Source: Litsea cubeba
Taxonomy: Eukaryota > Streptophyta > Magnoliopsida > Laurales > Lauraceae
Reading direction: 5' to 3'
Assembly (NCBI GenBank): GCA_012931725.1
Contig: CM022945.1
Location: 102,493,951 to 102,557,950 of the forward strand
DNA length: 64,000 bases
The notes beneath the pieces were generated by a model. That model did no database searches, had not been told where the DNA came from, and saw only the letters and a program-made list of their open reading frames with translations. The translations under genes and the position numbers were made by a program. The stretch's first letter is position 1, and each line of letters starts with the position of its first letter. This document shows positions 23,775 through 34,741 of this stretch, one piece after another.

Positions 23775-26073
23775 ATGTTAGACGTTGAGCACCTAATAAT
23801 CTTTCACTATGACGGTGAGTTTGAATTTAAGCTCAATCGTCCTCAATACATGGGTGCAAGGCAGAATATGAGATATATCTCGAGCGATGTCACGTTCAAT
23901 GAGCTGTCCAAAATTGCTTTGAAAGCATCGAGTTGGGCAACAACTTTCGATGAGATAACTCAAAAGTATCTTCTACACAATGATAATTTTTTTTCATTGA
24001 TAGATATCGACGATGACAATGATATCAATGGTTTGTTAAAATCGTCAAGAAGTGAAGCAAAAGTGATATTATGATTCATTTCAAGAAGGCTATGCGATGA
24101 AGGCACTTTCCATCACACTCGTGACAATAGGTATGTTCTGAAGTTAAAACTATATTTCAACATTTTCAGCCTGGATCGAATTTTTTTTCTTCATAACTCT
24201 ATAATGCAGGTCTGTACAGGAACCATTTTCATTGTTACCATTAACACAGTCATCAGCATCATCCTCAACTGGTGACTCATACTCTTCATCAGTTTTTGGA
24301 CCTCGGCTTTTCTTTTCAAAGATTTTGCACAGAACAACAAATTCATTCTGCAAAGAAGATAAGAGAATTCAATTATTAATTATAACTTTTCAGAAAATAA
24401 TTTGGCAAAAGAACATGTGAATGAAACCATTCGAGACGCTCCGAGCATTGAAAAGCTTGATATTAAATTAAAGGGCGTGCTACCATCGTAACCTCCACCT
24501 TTTAAAGATTTTCCCACGATCGATATACAGGAGGATCACGATATCAAATTCCTAACAACATTGTCCTATTTTGAAGACGATGAAGAATCCATGTTCGAAA
24601 AAATCAATGTAGAACTACTTCATTTGAATGGAAGCGAAAATGTGCACAACTTCATAGGTGCTCTCGCAACTAATGTGAATGTGAATGGAAGTTCAGCAGC
24701 TGCCGAACTAATTAAATTAGGTGTCGAAAGAGATACTACGAGCAGAAATGAAGAAGACAGCTTTTCAAAATCTCCCCTAGTGGACACGATGGTCCATGAT
24801 AATGTTGTGCCCGAAAAAAGGACCGGTTCAGGTAGAGAAATGTGGCTAGGTATGGAGTTTCCTGATCGCGAGGCTTTTAGAAGAGCTACAGCAAAGTACG
24901 CAATACAACAACTTCACCTTAAAACACGAGATGACTAACATGAAGATGGTCACAGTGAGTTGTAAAGGAGTCGATTGTCCCTGGCATATACATGCCTCCA
25001 TGATAGATTCTGGTCCACACTTGCAACGAGCTTCATAGAACCAACTCCGGTTTGTACATTGTGTTGGACATCAGAGAGGATGACTGATTTAGACGCTTTT
25101 TGGTCATTCGGTCCATGCTTAAGGTCATTTCAAACCTCTCTAAGGCCATTGATAGCGGTGGATAGATCACATATTCGTGACAAATATTCAAGAGTGCTAA
25201 TAGTGGCTGTAACACATGATGGAATCATCAACTGTCCTCTATTGCATTTGCATTTGCCTTTGCCGAAGCGGAGCGGCGTGATAGTTGGGAGTTGTTTCTT
25301 GTACACTTGTCCTAGTCGTTAGGTGAGCCAAAAAATCTCACAATTATATCGGACCGGATAAAAATGTCTGATTCCTGCAGTACAAGCCATGATGCCCAGC
25401 GCAAAGCATTGTTTTTGTTACCATCATATAACAGAAAAAAATAAAGGCGGCTTTCAATGACCACGGCATTATAAGAAAGTTTTAGAGCATACCGACCTTC
25501 TGAGTACGATGCTTGTGTAGACCACATAAAAAGTATAGATGAGCATTCATATAATTACATCCATGCGATCGGTCGTCAGTTCTGGGCAACGACATTTGCT
25601 CATGGACGCAGATATTACATGCTTATCAGCACTGCTGCAAAGTGCACAATAGTCTCCTAAAAAACACCTAAGCACTCCTGATTACGAAGCAAGTGGAAGA
25701 GATAAATGCAAAACTGATGGAATTTTTTCAGAGACGGTCAACTCAAGTACAAAGCATCACTTCACTACTCTCTCCGTACACAGAGAAGTACGTAGCCATA
25801 AAGATGGAAGAATCGTGAAGGCGGATGGTATTGGTAGCGGCATTGAATGAATATCAAGTGCATTCTTTAGAGTATGTTGATGTAGTTAATTTAGATCGCA
25901 GGTCATGCTCATGCTGCAAATGGGACGTGATTGGGATCCCATGTTGTCATGTTGTTGCCGCCATGAAAGCGCAGAATACGAATCCATATGAGCATTGCGA
26001 GCACTGGTACCTCACAAGCACGTACAAGAAGACATACAGTGATGTCATTCATACCACCCGTGATAGAAAGTAA
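23775..26073 (+). pseudogene. Mutator-like (KI-MULE type) transposase remnant
   Basis: Pieces in order: an N-terminal 99-codon frame (23775-24074); a MuDR-type DNA-binding segment (24561-24938, W-L-G-M-E-F-P-D-R-E-A-F); a transposase core (about 24950-25320) with RPLIAVDRSHIRDKY and VLIVAVTHDG; a shifted FAFAEAE...DSWELFLVHL; and a SWIM zinc finger (25825-26073) with C-S-C...P-C-C-H. Mutator transposases cut and paste DNA using a DDE catalytic triad. At least three frame changes and several stops separate the pieces, so the enzyme cannot be made. The layout, transposase on plus and an Ulp1-like protease convergent on minus, fits the KI/Kaonashi-like MULEs of plants. No convincing terminal inverted repeats were found. 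Confidence 0.82.
24218..24423 (-). other. Captured NAC exon 3 fragment inside the transposase remnant
   Basis: All 206 bases are identical by eye to 43668-43873 of the unit 2 NAC gene: the first ~130 nt of exon 3 (KIFEKKSRGPKTDEEYESPV) plus ~75 nt of the preceding intron, including the CTTTGCAG acceptor. It lies antisense to the transposase. Sequence on both sides is unrelated to NAC. Because intron sequence is included, it moved as DNA and not through mRNA. The copies in unit 1 differ from it at several bases, so unit 2 is the closer source. Confidence 0.9.
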
Positions 26074-26399
26074 TGGAAATAATATTTAACCGGGAGAGTC
26101 CTCCCACCAAGGAAAGAAAAAAATTAGTAAGGTTGCGACTATGACATTTACATCAAAAACCAACTATGTGCTTCAAAAAAGTTATGCTGCATTTAAAATA
26201 CAAACATAAACATTTTATGCATTCAATTGACATTCAATCATTCAATCAACATCTCATATACAATTAAGAAAAAATTCTACACATCTCCTAAGTTTAAAGT
26301 TAGAAATTCACAACATCCACAGCATGACCACTTCAGTTACAAATTATATTTAGACACATTTCAAAGAACACATATAGCATTACAAATTTAGGGGAAGGT

Positions 26400-27810
26400 T
26401 CACTGCAAGTCAGGCGGCAAGACCGGGAGTGGAGGGAGGTTAAGCTTTGACGCATTTCGAATCCAGTTTTGCTTGAATATATCGATGACAATTCTCCGTC
26501 GGTAGTACGGGATGTCTGACTGGGTGAACTCGATGGGACAACGATATATGCAATGTTCTGCGAACGCACATGCGAACAACCCGCAGTCATTTTCATTCTC
26601 TTGAAATGGGATGTTTGTCTTTGTGGTAATCGTCCACATCTTAGGCACCAACCACCCGTGATCCATGAACCGTTGTTGAAGCCACGAGCTCTGTCCAAAC
26701 ATAGTGAAAATGAATGATACTTTAATTTTAAAATTCATTTACTATCCAAACATTATGCTATCAAGACAGGAGAAAATATGTACTTACAAATCTTTCACAT
26801 GTTTTTTGGCCCCAGATCTCTCCCTTCAAACTGTTATAATATTCCCAACGGTTCTCATCAACGTATCCGACCAGTAAGGACCAATGGTTGTGAGCATGCA
26901 GTACGTAGACTAGAGTCTTGCACTCCATCGCATCCATAACACGTTCTCCCTTGGGCCCAAAGGCCATATCATCCCCAATCATTAGGCCTTTTTCCCATAA
27001 ACTCTGCAAGACAAGCATCTCAGACATCAAACAATTAAGACATTAAACCTATTGAGTAAAAATTTTAAGTGGGGCTTTAATCTTTTATTGAACTTACACA
27101 TATACTGGGGTCAGCCAAGTATGCATCCTTACACCTTTCCCGTAGCACATCAAACCAGGAATATATGATACTCGAATCCATCCAAGTGCCCTCGTCCAAT
27201 AAATCTCTGAGGGACTTAGAATCAACGCACGAGATTATCATATCCAACTCCTTTTTCCTGTCAATGCAATGAGTTAAGGGACGTTGAATCAGTAAAAAAC
27301 CCAACTTGAGAATTACTAAGGAAGTGTTTTAAACAATTGCAGTTACCTATGCGTGAAATATTTGTAGAAATCCATCAAAAGTTCATTCTCCACCTCCGTC
27401 AGAACATAACCCGTTTGGGGCAATGGATGATGATAATTAAGAAACCTATCCGGGATCTTCCTCAGCCTCGGTATGTGCTTGCACCTCCATATCAATGAAT
27501 CAATTGTAGCTGGTGAATGGGCTACAATGATTGCTTGGCAAGTGACCTTCGGAGGTGTGTTGTATCCTTGAGGACCGGGCGAGACAGAGATAAGATCCTC
27601 GATAGGGATGTCATCCACGTCACCAAAGGCTGCGTCAAAGTTGCTGGCATCAACTTCATATGTTTGCTCCTCATCCAAAATGTGAGAGGCTGATGCCTTG
27701 ATGAGGGAGTCCTCTATCATTAAAGGAGCATTGATACTAAGTCGAGGCTTCTTTGCGGGGCTTTTTGAGGACTTCCCTTTAATCCTTGCACACTTTGGCG
27801 TTCTGACGGT
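26400..27810 (-). CDS. Ulp1-like (C48) cysteine protease carried by a Mutator-like element
   Basis: Four exons join in frame: 27810-27347, 27257-27098, 27003-26788 and 26690-26400, with GT donors and AG acceptors and phases 2, 0 and 0, giving at least 376 aa. Any 5' exon was not identified. The catalytic His sits in A-H-N-H-W-S-L-L-V-G, the oxyanion Gln and catalytic Cys in Q-E-N-E-N-D-C-G-L-F-A-C. The usual Asp position of the triad reads Asn (W-E-Y-Y-N-S-L-K-G). C48 proteases process SUMO or act as deSUMOylases; copies in plant MULEs have unknown roles. The frame is intact although the neighbouring transposase is dead. It converges on the transposase with about 330 bp between the stop codons. 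Confidence 0.78.
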
Positions 27811-27940
27811 CTACAAAATGAAGCAAATTATGGTGAGAAAATCATCACAATCAGAGATGCCCACCATTGTATGGTGAGGGAAACAAAATACAAAACAAGA
27901 TTGAATGGAATTGGTTGTCCTAATTTGGGCTGCAATTACA

Positions 27941-28158
27941 ATCTATCAAATCTCTTATTTTAGTATGTAGTGCGTATAAGATTGACTGGTATCAATCTAT
28001 CAAATCTCCTATTTTAGTATGTAGTACGTACAAGATTGACTGGTATCAATCTATCAAATCTCCTATTTTAGTATGTAGTGCTGTACAAGATTGACTAGTA
28101 TCAATCTATCAAATCTCCTATTTTAGTATGTAGTGTTGTACAAGTTTGACTCGTCTAC
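27941..28158. repeat. Four-copy 54-bp tandem repeat
   Basis: Copies begin ATCTATCAAATCTC at 27941, 27995, 28049 and 28104; each contains ATTTTAGTATGTAGT and ACAAGATTGACTGGTATCA with few changes. It lies just upstream of the protease gene, near the expected border of the Mutator-like element. Confidence 0.92.
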
Positions 28159-28364
28159 AGTAAGATGGGCTTTGCAAATGGGTTATGGGTCGTGGGCTTT
28201 ATAGGTCATTGACAAAAATATGCTTTTCTTACTAATTTCGGCTTCCCATTTTTAAACTGATTGATTCTTTGAGTTGATGTGCTAAGAGATGTATCCATGG
28301 AGAATTGAAGCTCAAGAGAAACCACAAAGAGAGCTCTTTTGATACCATCATGCTTTATTATTAA

Positions 28365-28612
28365 TAAGACGGCAATTAAACGATCTATGACCTATGGAGT
28401 AGAATGTTGGCCAATACACATTAAAAAAATGTGTAGCAAGATAAAGATGTTGAGATTACCGATAAAAAAAAGATGTCCGAGACAAACATGTGGTTAAACA
28501 AGGAAAGATAGAATAAAAAATAAGCGCATTTGAGAGTATTTAAGGGTAGCATCAATAGTTGATAAATTAAGAGATTCATTTTAGATGGTTTGGACATGAC
28601 CTGTAAACAAGA
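28365..28612 (+). mobile_element. RTE-type LINE fragment (3' end of reverse transcriptase ORF)
   Basis: Plus-strand translation gives TYGVECWPI, KMCSKIKMLRL, TRKDRIKNKRIREYL and VASIVDKLRDS, then M-V-W, matching the well-known plant RTE reverse-transcriptase tail (YG-x-E-C-W ... R-W-x-G-H). A stop and a frame change interrupt it. It is a short dead fragment between the MULE and the NAC locus. Confidence 0.72.
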
Positions 28613-28774
28613 ATGGCTTCACCATCCTAAGAAATTGGGATTTAAAGGAACCCGCAATTTTTTTTTAAATTTTGTAATACTTGGTACCATAACTGTATCA
28701 TATAACATGGCATGTGAAAAATAGTCTAAAATGAAGATTCATGTTATTGTTCTCAATCACCTCTGAGTGACATA

Positions 28775-29389
28775 CTATACCTTGCCTTCAAGCCCATATT
28801 CATGCATGTGCCAATCAGTTACATCATAATGGCACTGAGGATAGCAAAAAATACCTCTCGCCAATGATCGAGGGGTATATTGGCCTACTATTTCTCCTGC
28901 TTTCAGAGGTGAATAAGCAGCAGAGTCACATGTTGGTTCCCTATGTCCCCGAATGTTTTCAGAACTCGCTATTACAGTGATTAAAATAAAATAAAAATAA
29001 AAATAAAAGAAAGAAAGAAAATGTGGAATGTAAAATGAACAAGACAGTTTTACCTCATGAGCAGGCAAAACTGGTGTGGCATTAGGGGCAGGAAGAAACG
29101 ACGTCCCCTGGTTGGAAACATCGGCTGCCACTGGGCTCAAAAGGTCATCCCACTGGATGTAAGCCTCGCAATCTTCTTCCATTGGATTCAAAAGATCATT
29201 TACTTCCAACCCATCAATGGACCCTGGTGACAAGTGGTGCTGCCAAAAAGTCTCCTTTTCCAGTTGCTTAATCAAATTTGAATTATGAATAAAGTCCAAC
29301 TCTTTATGATCACTTATGTCCTCTGAACCCTTATAAATCCCATGAGTATCCAAATCTTCAACAGTACTTTTGGTTGGAACTGAATCCAC
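28775..29389 (-). CDS. NAC unit 1, exon 4'' with retained-intron terminal exon fused to exon 2 tail
   Basis: Exon 4'' (29389-29054, 112 codons) keeps the CACGAG/CATGAG|GTAAAACTG donor. The CCCAG acceptor used in unit 2 is deleted here. The remaining ~80 nt of intron read open and in frame, coding a very hydrophobic stretch (FLSFFYFYFYFILITVIA). It continues into SSENI...CPQCHYDV-like last-exon sequence, then TDWHMHEYGLEGKV copied from exon 2, and a stop. Read-through would therefore give one 204-codon terminal exon. Confidence 0.6.
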   Translation of the reverse strand: MDSVPTKSTVEDLDTHGIYKGSEDISDHKELDFIHNSNLIKQLEKETFWQHHLSPGSIDGLEVNDLLNPMEEDCEAYIQWDDLLSPVAADVSNQGTSFLPAPNATPVLPAHEVKLSCSFYIPHFLSFFYFYFYFILITVIASSENIRGHREPTCDSAAYSPLKAGEIVGQYTPRSLARGIFCYPQCHYDVTDWHMHEYGLEGKV

Positions 29390-29570
29390 CTGCAAAGCGT
29401 ATTCAATGAAAGAATATCCCAGTAAATTACCAGAGTAACACTGGAACTATACAGTGTTCTGCCATCTTATTAGATCATGCGTTTATCATCAATACCACTT
29501 CCATGAGAACTAAACTATAAATATAACAAAAGTACAAAAATCTACGAAACAAATATCAAATGAAGCTTAC

Positions 29571-29957
29571 CTGGTGACTACCACTTCCGTTGCAAGTATT
29601 ACCGTTCTCATCAGAGACATTATTAAGCAAGAATTTAGGAATATCATGTCCAGGACAGGAAGGATGATGATGCCGAGGGACAATGGGAGTTGCAGTATGT
29701 GTAGGAAGAGGTGGTAATACAACATCCTGTCTATTTTCAAAGTCGAGTGTACTGGTGGTTGCCACTGTACTTTGGCCCTCCTCTGGCCCAAGTGAAGAAC
29801 TTGGGATGGCAGGCAATAGAGACACCAAGGAACCATTTTCATCGTCACCATTAACACAGTCATCAGCATCATCCTCAACTGGTGACTCATACTCTTCATC
29901 AGTTTTTGGACCTCGGCTTTTCTTTTCAAAGATTTTGCACTGAACAACAAATTCATT
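29571..29957 (-). CDS. NAC unit 1, exon 3'' (second exon 3)
   Basis: 387 nt (129 codons), phase 0, TTTGCAG acceptor and GTAAGC donor, no stop. Starts NEFVVQCKIFEKKSRG. About two codons longer than unit 2 exon 3. Confidence 0.7.
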
Positions 29958-30364
29958 CTGCAAAGAAGATAAAAGAATTCAATCATACTTTTCAGAAAAT
30001 AATTTGGCAAAAGAACATGTGAATGGGACACGCCGGAGAGGAGGAGAGAAGGCCCTGCAAAAATTATAAGAAAACCATTTTTTTTTTAAATGTAACTATC
30101 GATAAAATGGGAGCTTAACAGAAATGACTTTTTGTGATATATTTTTTCTAATGATAGAAGATGAGAGGCATTTGTTTAGCAACAAATAAAAACTAAAAAA
30201 AGAGAGGTATTTGCATTTCAGTGCTCTATCATCATGCAACAGTTCCCATTCCAACCAGCCCATTCCTCTTTTTGCTCTTTCCAGTGAAAGGAGTTTGTAT
30301 ATTGGGGCTTGGAGATAAGAAAAAAGAGGATTTTTACACTACATCTTAACCTCATGCTTGCTCG

Positions 30365-30645
30365 ACCTTTTTTAGGTAACATGACTAGAACCCACAACCT
30401 CATGCTTGCAGTACGGGCTCGCGGAGATTGGTCGCCCGTGTCCGTGTCCGTGTCCGAGTCCTCGGCGCGTGGTTGGCAATAAAAGGACACTGTGTGGTGC
30501 GAACCAGCGTGTGGGGGTTGAGAGGCGAATTGTTGCCCATCGTATGTTGTGCCAGCCCGTGGGACCCAAGGATGAAAGTAGCGGCAGCGGCAGCGGCGTG
30601 CGTAGCAGCCCTCCGCCAAAACACTACGAAGCGGGCACTACATAA
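30365..30645 (-). repeat. SINE-like GC-rich insert in NAC introns (copy 1)
   Basis: On the minus strand, a B-box-like GGTTGTGGGTTCTAGTC follows a GC-rich head. Related copies lie at about 32340-32580 and 45165-45425 in the same intron context, so the insert predates the exon multiplication. Overlapping open frames on both strands come from its GC-rich sequence and are not genes. Confidence 0.5.
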
Positions 30646-31170
30646 TGTAGCAGTGCGATTTAAAAAAATTTGAAAAAATTTCAAAAAATCCAGAATATTG
30701 GAAAATGATAGAAAATATATATATACATATTTTTTTTGCAAAAGTACCTAAGATAAGAGGGCGTAGCAGCCCCCTCATTATGAGGTCCTGTATCGCTGTC
30801 TGAATAGAAAATAATAGTAATGATCATTTTTTTTTCACATATATTAATGTTTGTAATCAAACAATGTCATCAAAATATTATCACCATTGTTGCTTAGAAT
30901 ATCACATTTTTGAGTTCTATTTTGAAATGTATATATATAGTTTAAATTTTGCTGTTAAAGAAAAATTTGATTAAGGCCCTAAGTTGAGCCACTATTTCCT
31001 ATTAGAAAGTAATTTGGTTAGGGTCCTATTTCCTATTAAAAGTAAATTACCAAAGTAACTGCCATCTTATTAGACCATGCGTTTATCATCAATACCACAT
31101 CCATGAGAACTTAACTACAAATATAACAAAAGTAAATAAATATACGAAACAAATATCAAATGAAGCTTAC

Positions 31171-31431
31171 CTGGTGACTGCCACTTCTGTTGCAAGTATT
31201 ACCGTCCGCATCAGAGACATTATTAAGAAAGAAATCCTTTAGTTCCATGAACCCATCAATGGACCCTGGTGACGAGTGGTACTGCCAAAAATTCTCCTCT
31301 TCCAGTTGCTTAATCGAATTTGAATTATCAATAGAGTCCATCTCTCTATGATCACTTATGTCCTCTGAACCCTTATAAATCCCATGAGTATCCAAATCTT
31401 CAACAGTACTTTTGTTTGGAACTGAATCCAC
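31171..31431 (-). CDS. NAC unit 1, hybrid exon 4/3
   Basis: 261 nt (87 codons), phase 0 at both ends. The first ~65 codons are exon 4 (VDSVPNKSTVEDLDTHGIYK...). Near 31226-31245 it switches in frame to the last ~20 codons of exon 3 (FLNNVSDADGNTCNRSGSHQ) with that exon's GTAAGC donor. Both splice sites are intact. Confidence 0.75.
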
Positions 31432-31592
31432 CTGCAAAGCATATTCAATGAAAGAATATCCCAGTAAATTACCAGAGAAACTGCCATCTTATTAGACCAT
31501 GCATTTATCATCAATACCACGTCCATGAGAACTTAACTTCAAATATAACAAAAGTATATAAATCTACGAAACAAATATCAAATGAAGCTTAC

Positions 31593-31970
31593 CTGGTGAC
31601 TACCACTTCCGTTGCAAGTATTACGGTCCTCATCAGAGACATTATTAAGAACGAAGTTATGAATTTCATGTCCAGGAGAGGAAAGATGATGCCGAGGGAC
31701 AATGGGAGTTGCAGTATGTGTAGGAAGAGGCTGTAATACATCATCCTGTCTATCTTCAAAGTTGAGTGTACTGATGGTTGCCACTGCATATTGGCCCTCC
31801 TCTGGCCCGAGTGAAGAACTTGGGACGCCAGGCAAATCAGACAACAAGGAACCATCGTCACCATTAACACAGTCATCAGCATCCTCCTCAACTGGTGACT
31901 CATACTCTTCATCAGTTTTTGGACCTCGGCTTTTATTTTCAAAGATTTTGCACAGAACATCAAATTCATT
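31593..31970 (-). CDS. NAC unit 1, exon 3'
   Basis: 378 nt (126 codons) between a TTTGCAG acceptor and a GTAAGC donor, phase 0 at both ends. Encodes NEFDVLCKIFENKSRGPKTD and an acidic/Ser-rich activation-type region ending GSGSHQ. Open throughout. Confidence 0.7.
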
Positions 31971-32339
31971 CTGCAAAGAAGATAAGAGAATTCAATTATA
32001 CTTTTCAGAAAATAATTTGGCAAAAGAACATGTGAATGGGACAAGCAGGAGGGGGAGAGAAGACCCTGCAAAAATTATAAGAAAACCATTTTTTTTTAAA
32101 TGTAACTATCATTAAAATGGAAGCTTAACAGATATACCCTTTTGTGATATCTTTTTTCTAATGATAAAAAATAAAAAATAAACAAGGAGAGGTATTTGCA
32201 TTTCAGTGCTCTATCGTCATGCAACAGTTCCCATTCCAACCAGCTCATTCCTCCTTTTGCTCTTTCCAATGAAAGGAGTTTGTTTATTGGGACTTGGAGA
32301 TAAGAAAAAAGAGGATGTTTACTCCACATCTCAACCTCA

Positions 32340-32580
32340 TTCTTGCTCGACCTTTTTGAGGTAACGTGACGAGAACCCACAACCTCATGCTTGCAGTACG
32401 GGCTCGAGGAGATTGGCCACCCGTGCCCAAGTCCTCGGCGCATGGTTAGCAATAAAAGGACATTGCGTGGTGTGTATGTCACGCCGGCATTCTGCCGCGC
32501 ACACTGTCACCTATGGGACCCAACTTGCCTGCTCCTGCGAGCGCTCGAACCGCGACCCCAGGTCAGGCATGGTCTATAAA
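32340..32580 (-). repeat. SINE-like GC-rich insert (copy 2)
   Basis: Same B-box-like and GC-rich segments as the copy at 30365-30645, with deletions. Confidence 0.5.
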
Positions 32581-32885
32581 TCTATAATTAAGATCTCCTA
32601 GGATCATTAAGCAATTTAGAATTTCGCATCAAATATCAAGCAAGCCCAAATATCCCAAGTTTGCAAATACTGGTAAGGTTATATTTTAACATTATAATAC
32701 TTATGGGCTGTAAACAAGAATGACTTCACCATCCTAAGAAATTGGGATTTAAAGGAACCCGCTATTATTTTTAATTTTGTAATACTTGGTACTATAACTG
32801 TATACACTGTGAAAAATAGTCTAAAATGAAGATTCATGTTATTGTTCTCAATCACCTCTGAGTGACATACTATACCTTGTCTTCA

Positions 32886-33169
32886 AGCCCAAATTCATGG
32901 ATGCGCCAATCAGTTATAGTTCAAGGTGCCTTGCCTCTATAGAATGTCCGAGTCCTCCTCCACCCGACCTTACGAGATTTATTAGAAATGGGTTTATCTT
33001 TTCCAGTGGGTTTCCAAAATCCACCTTTACCAGAGCGATTTTTCTTCTGCCCTTTTGAATATCTACTACCTAGAGAACAAAAGAAAAACCTCTCTGGAAA
33101 AGATACTCCTAGGGTCATTAAGCAATTTAGAATTCCACTTCGAATATCAAACAAGCCCAAATATCCCAA
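32886..33169 (-). pseudogene. NAC unit 1, exon 2' (broken duplicate)
   Basis: Matches exon 2 from F-P-E-R-F-F-F onward, but the splice acceptor and first residues are replaced by intron sequence (AGATACTCCTAGGGTC... joined to the exon near 33098). A TGA replaces GGA after G-K-A-P. It retains the GTATAG donor. Confidence 0.8.
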
Positions 33170-33396
33170 GTTTGCAAATATTGGTAAGGTTATATTTTAA
33201 CATTATTATAGTTATAAGTTGTAAACAAGAATGGGTTCGCCATCCTAAGAAATTGGAATTTAAAGGAACTCGCTATTTTTATAATTTTGTAATACTTGGT
33301 ACCATAACTGTATACATGTAACATGGTATCTGAAAAATAGTCTAAAATGAAGATTCATGTTATTGTTCTCAATCACCTCTGAGTGACATACTATAC

Positions 33397-33644
33397 CTCG
33401 CCTTCAAGCCCATATTCATGCATGTGCCAATCAGTTATAGTTCCTGGTGCCTTGCCTAGATAGAATGTCCGAGTCCTCCTCCACCCCACCGTATGAGATT
33501 TATTAGGAATGGGTATATCTTTTCCAGTGGGTTTCCAAAATCCACCTTTACCAGAGCGACTTTTACGCTGCCCTTTTGAATATCTACTATCTAGAGAAGA
33601 AAAGAAAAACCTCTCTGGGTATTTGGTCTTCGGGTAAGACATTT
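33397..33644 (-). CDS. NAC unit 1, exon 2 (subdomains B-D)
   Basis: Acceptor CTGCAG|AAATGTC; 248 nt; donor GAG|GTATAG. Encodes MSYPKTKYPERFFFSSLD-type subdomain B, WKPTGK in subdomain C (Pro where NACs usually have Ala), and HEYGLEGE in subdomain D. No stop. Confidence 0.8.
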
Positions 33645-34741
33645 CTGCAGCCAAAAAAATAGCATGTGATAAGCATGAACTGCAACAAATGCAGAAGTCA
33701 GTGATGATAAAATATGCAGTGTGGAGCTAGCTTCTCATTAAGGTAATCATTGAATCAAAATCAAACCCACTTAGATAATAAAAATGAAAATAAAATGGAT
33801 CACGGGCACAAGCATCAAAAAGGATCACATGAGCCCTTTTTAATCTTTAAAAAAAATTGTGGCCCGCCTTCACTGCAGGAAAATATTCGATCTAAGCCTC
33901 TTCACTAGATAGGTGATAGGTAATACTCAAGTAGTCAAATATCCAAAGGACAAAAACATAATAAATTGGTACGGGTTCAACACTTAGACCTATTTCTAAT
34001 TTAGTAACCTATTTCTGATTTAGTTCCAGTCATAGCCCCATTCTAAGTTCTAGTTTGGGCTCAGGTCCACAGATTTAATGCCCAAGGATCCGATATCCAA
34101 CCCAATACCACAATCACATAATATATAAATGTATATTAAGATATTAACTATTCTATACATGCATAAACTATTTTGGCTCAATGCCGGACAGGTCTGGGCC
34201 CTTCATTCGGGTACAGGTGCAGGTATAACATAAATTTGGGTATGAGTACAGACCTTGTAATATTAACCCTGATCCTATTAATAATTCAGGTTTGGGTTCA
34301 GATAACACGTCCAGGATGGATCTGACCCAAGCACAAGATGTTTTCATCCCTATCTGAACAGCACTGTGCTCCAGGCGATTCTCACCAATGTATTGAACCA
34401 TGGCCAGCAGAGTACTACACCACCAATGGACGTCATATCACCATGGACTGGTTGAAATCTAGGTGCGTGCCAGTTCACGAGGAAGGTTTTGATGAGGAGG
34501 GTTTTCGTAGAAGGCACTGGATTCACAACAGGTGGCCCAGTGAGAGAAAAATCACACTAGACACCACTGCTCTTTACTTTTAAAATACCATGAAATCCTC
34601 ATAACTATGTGAATCCTGGGAAGCTACAACTCGTAGTTGCAAAACAGTATACAAAATTTTAAAGTCAACCAGGAGAAAAAAACTCTAGTCATAAAACAGA
34701 AAGGTAAACAGCAAAACCATATTAGAGATAAAAAGAGATAC

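Noticed and set aside
27941..28158. Regular direct repeats that could suggest a CRISPR array
   Set aside because: The units are contiguous with no unique spacers, and the genome is a plant.
30400..30741. Several overlapping 80-130-codon frames on both strands
   Set aside because: They come from a GC-rich SINE-like insert with Thr-Arg or Val-Arg low-complexity runs; no domain.
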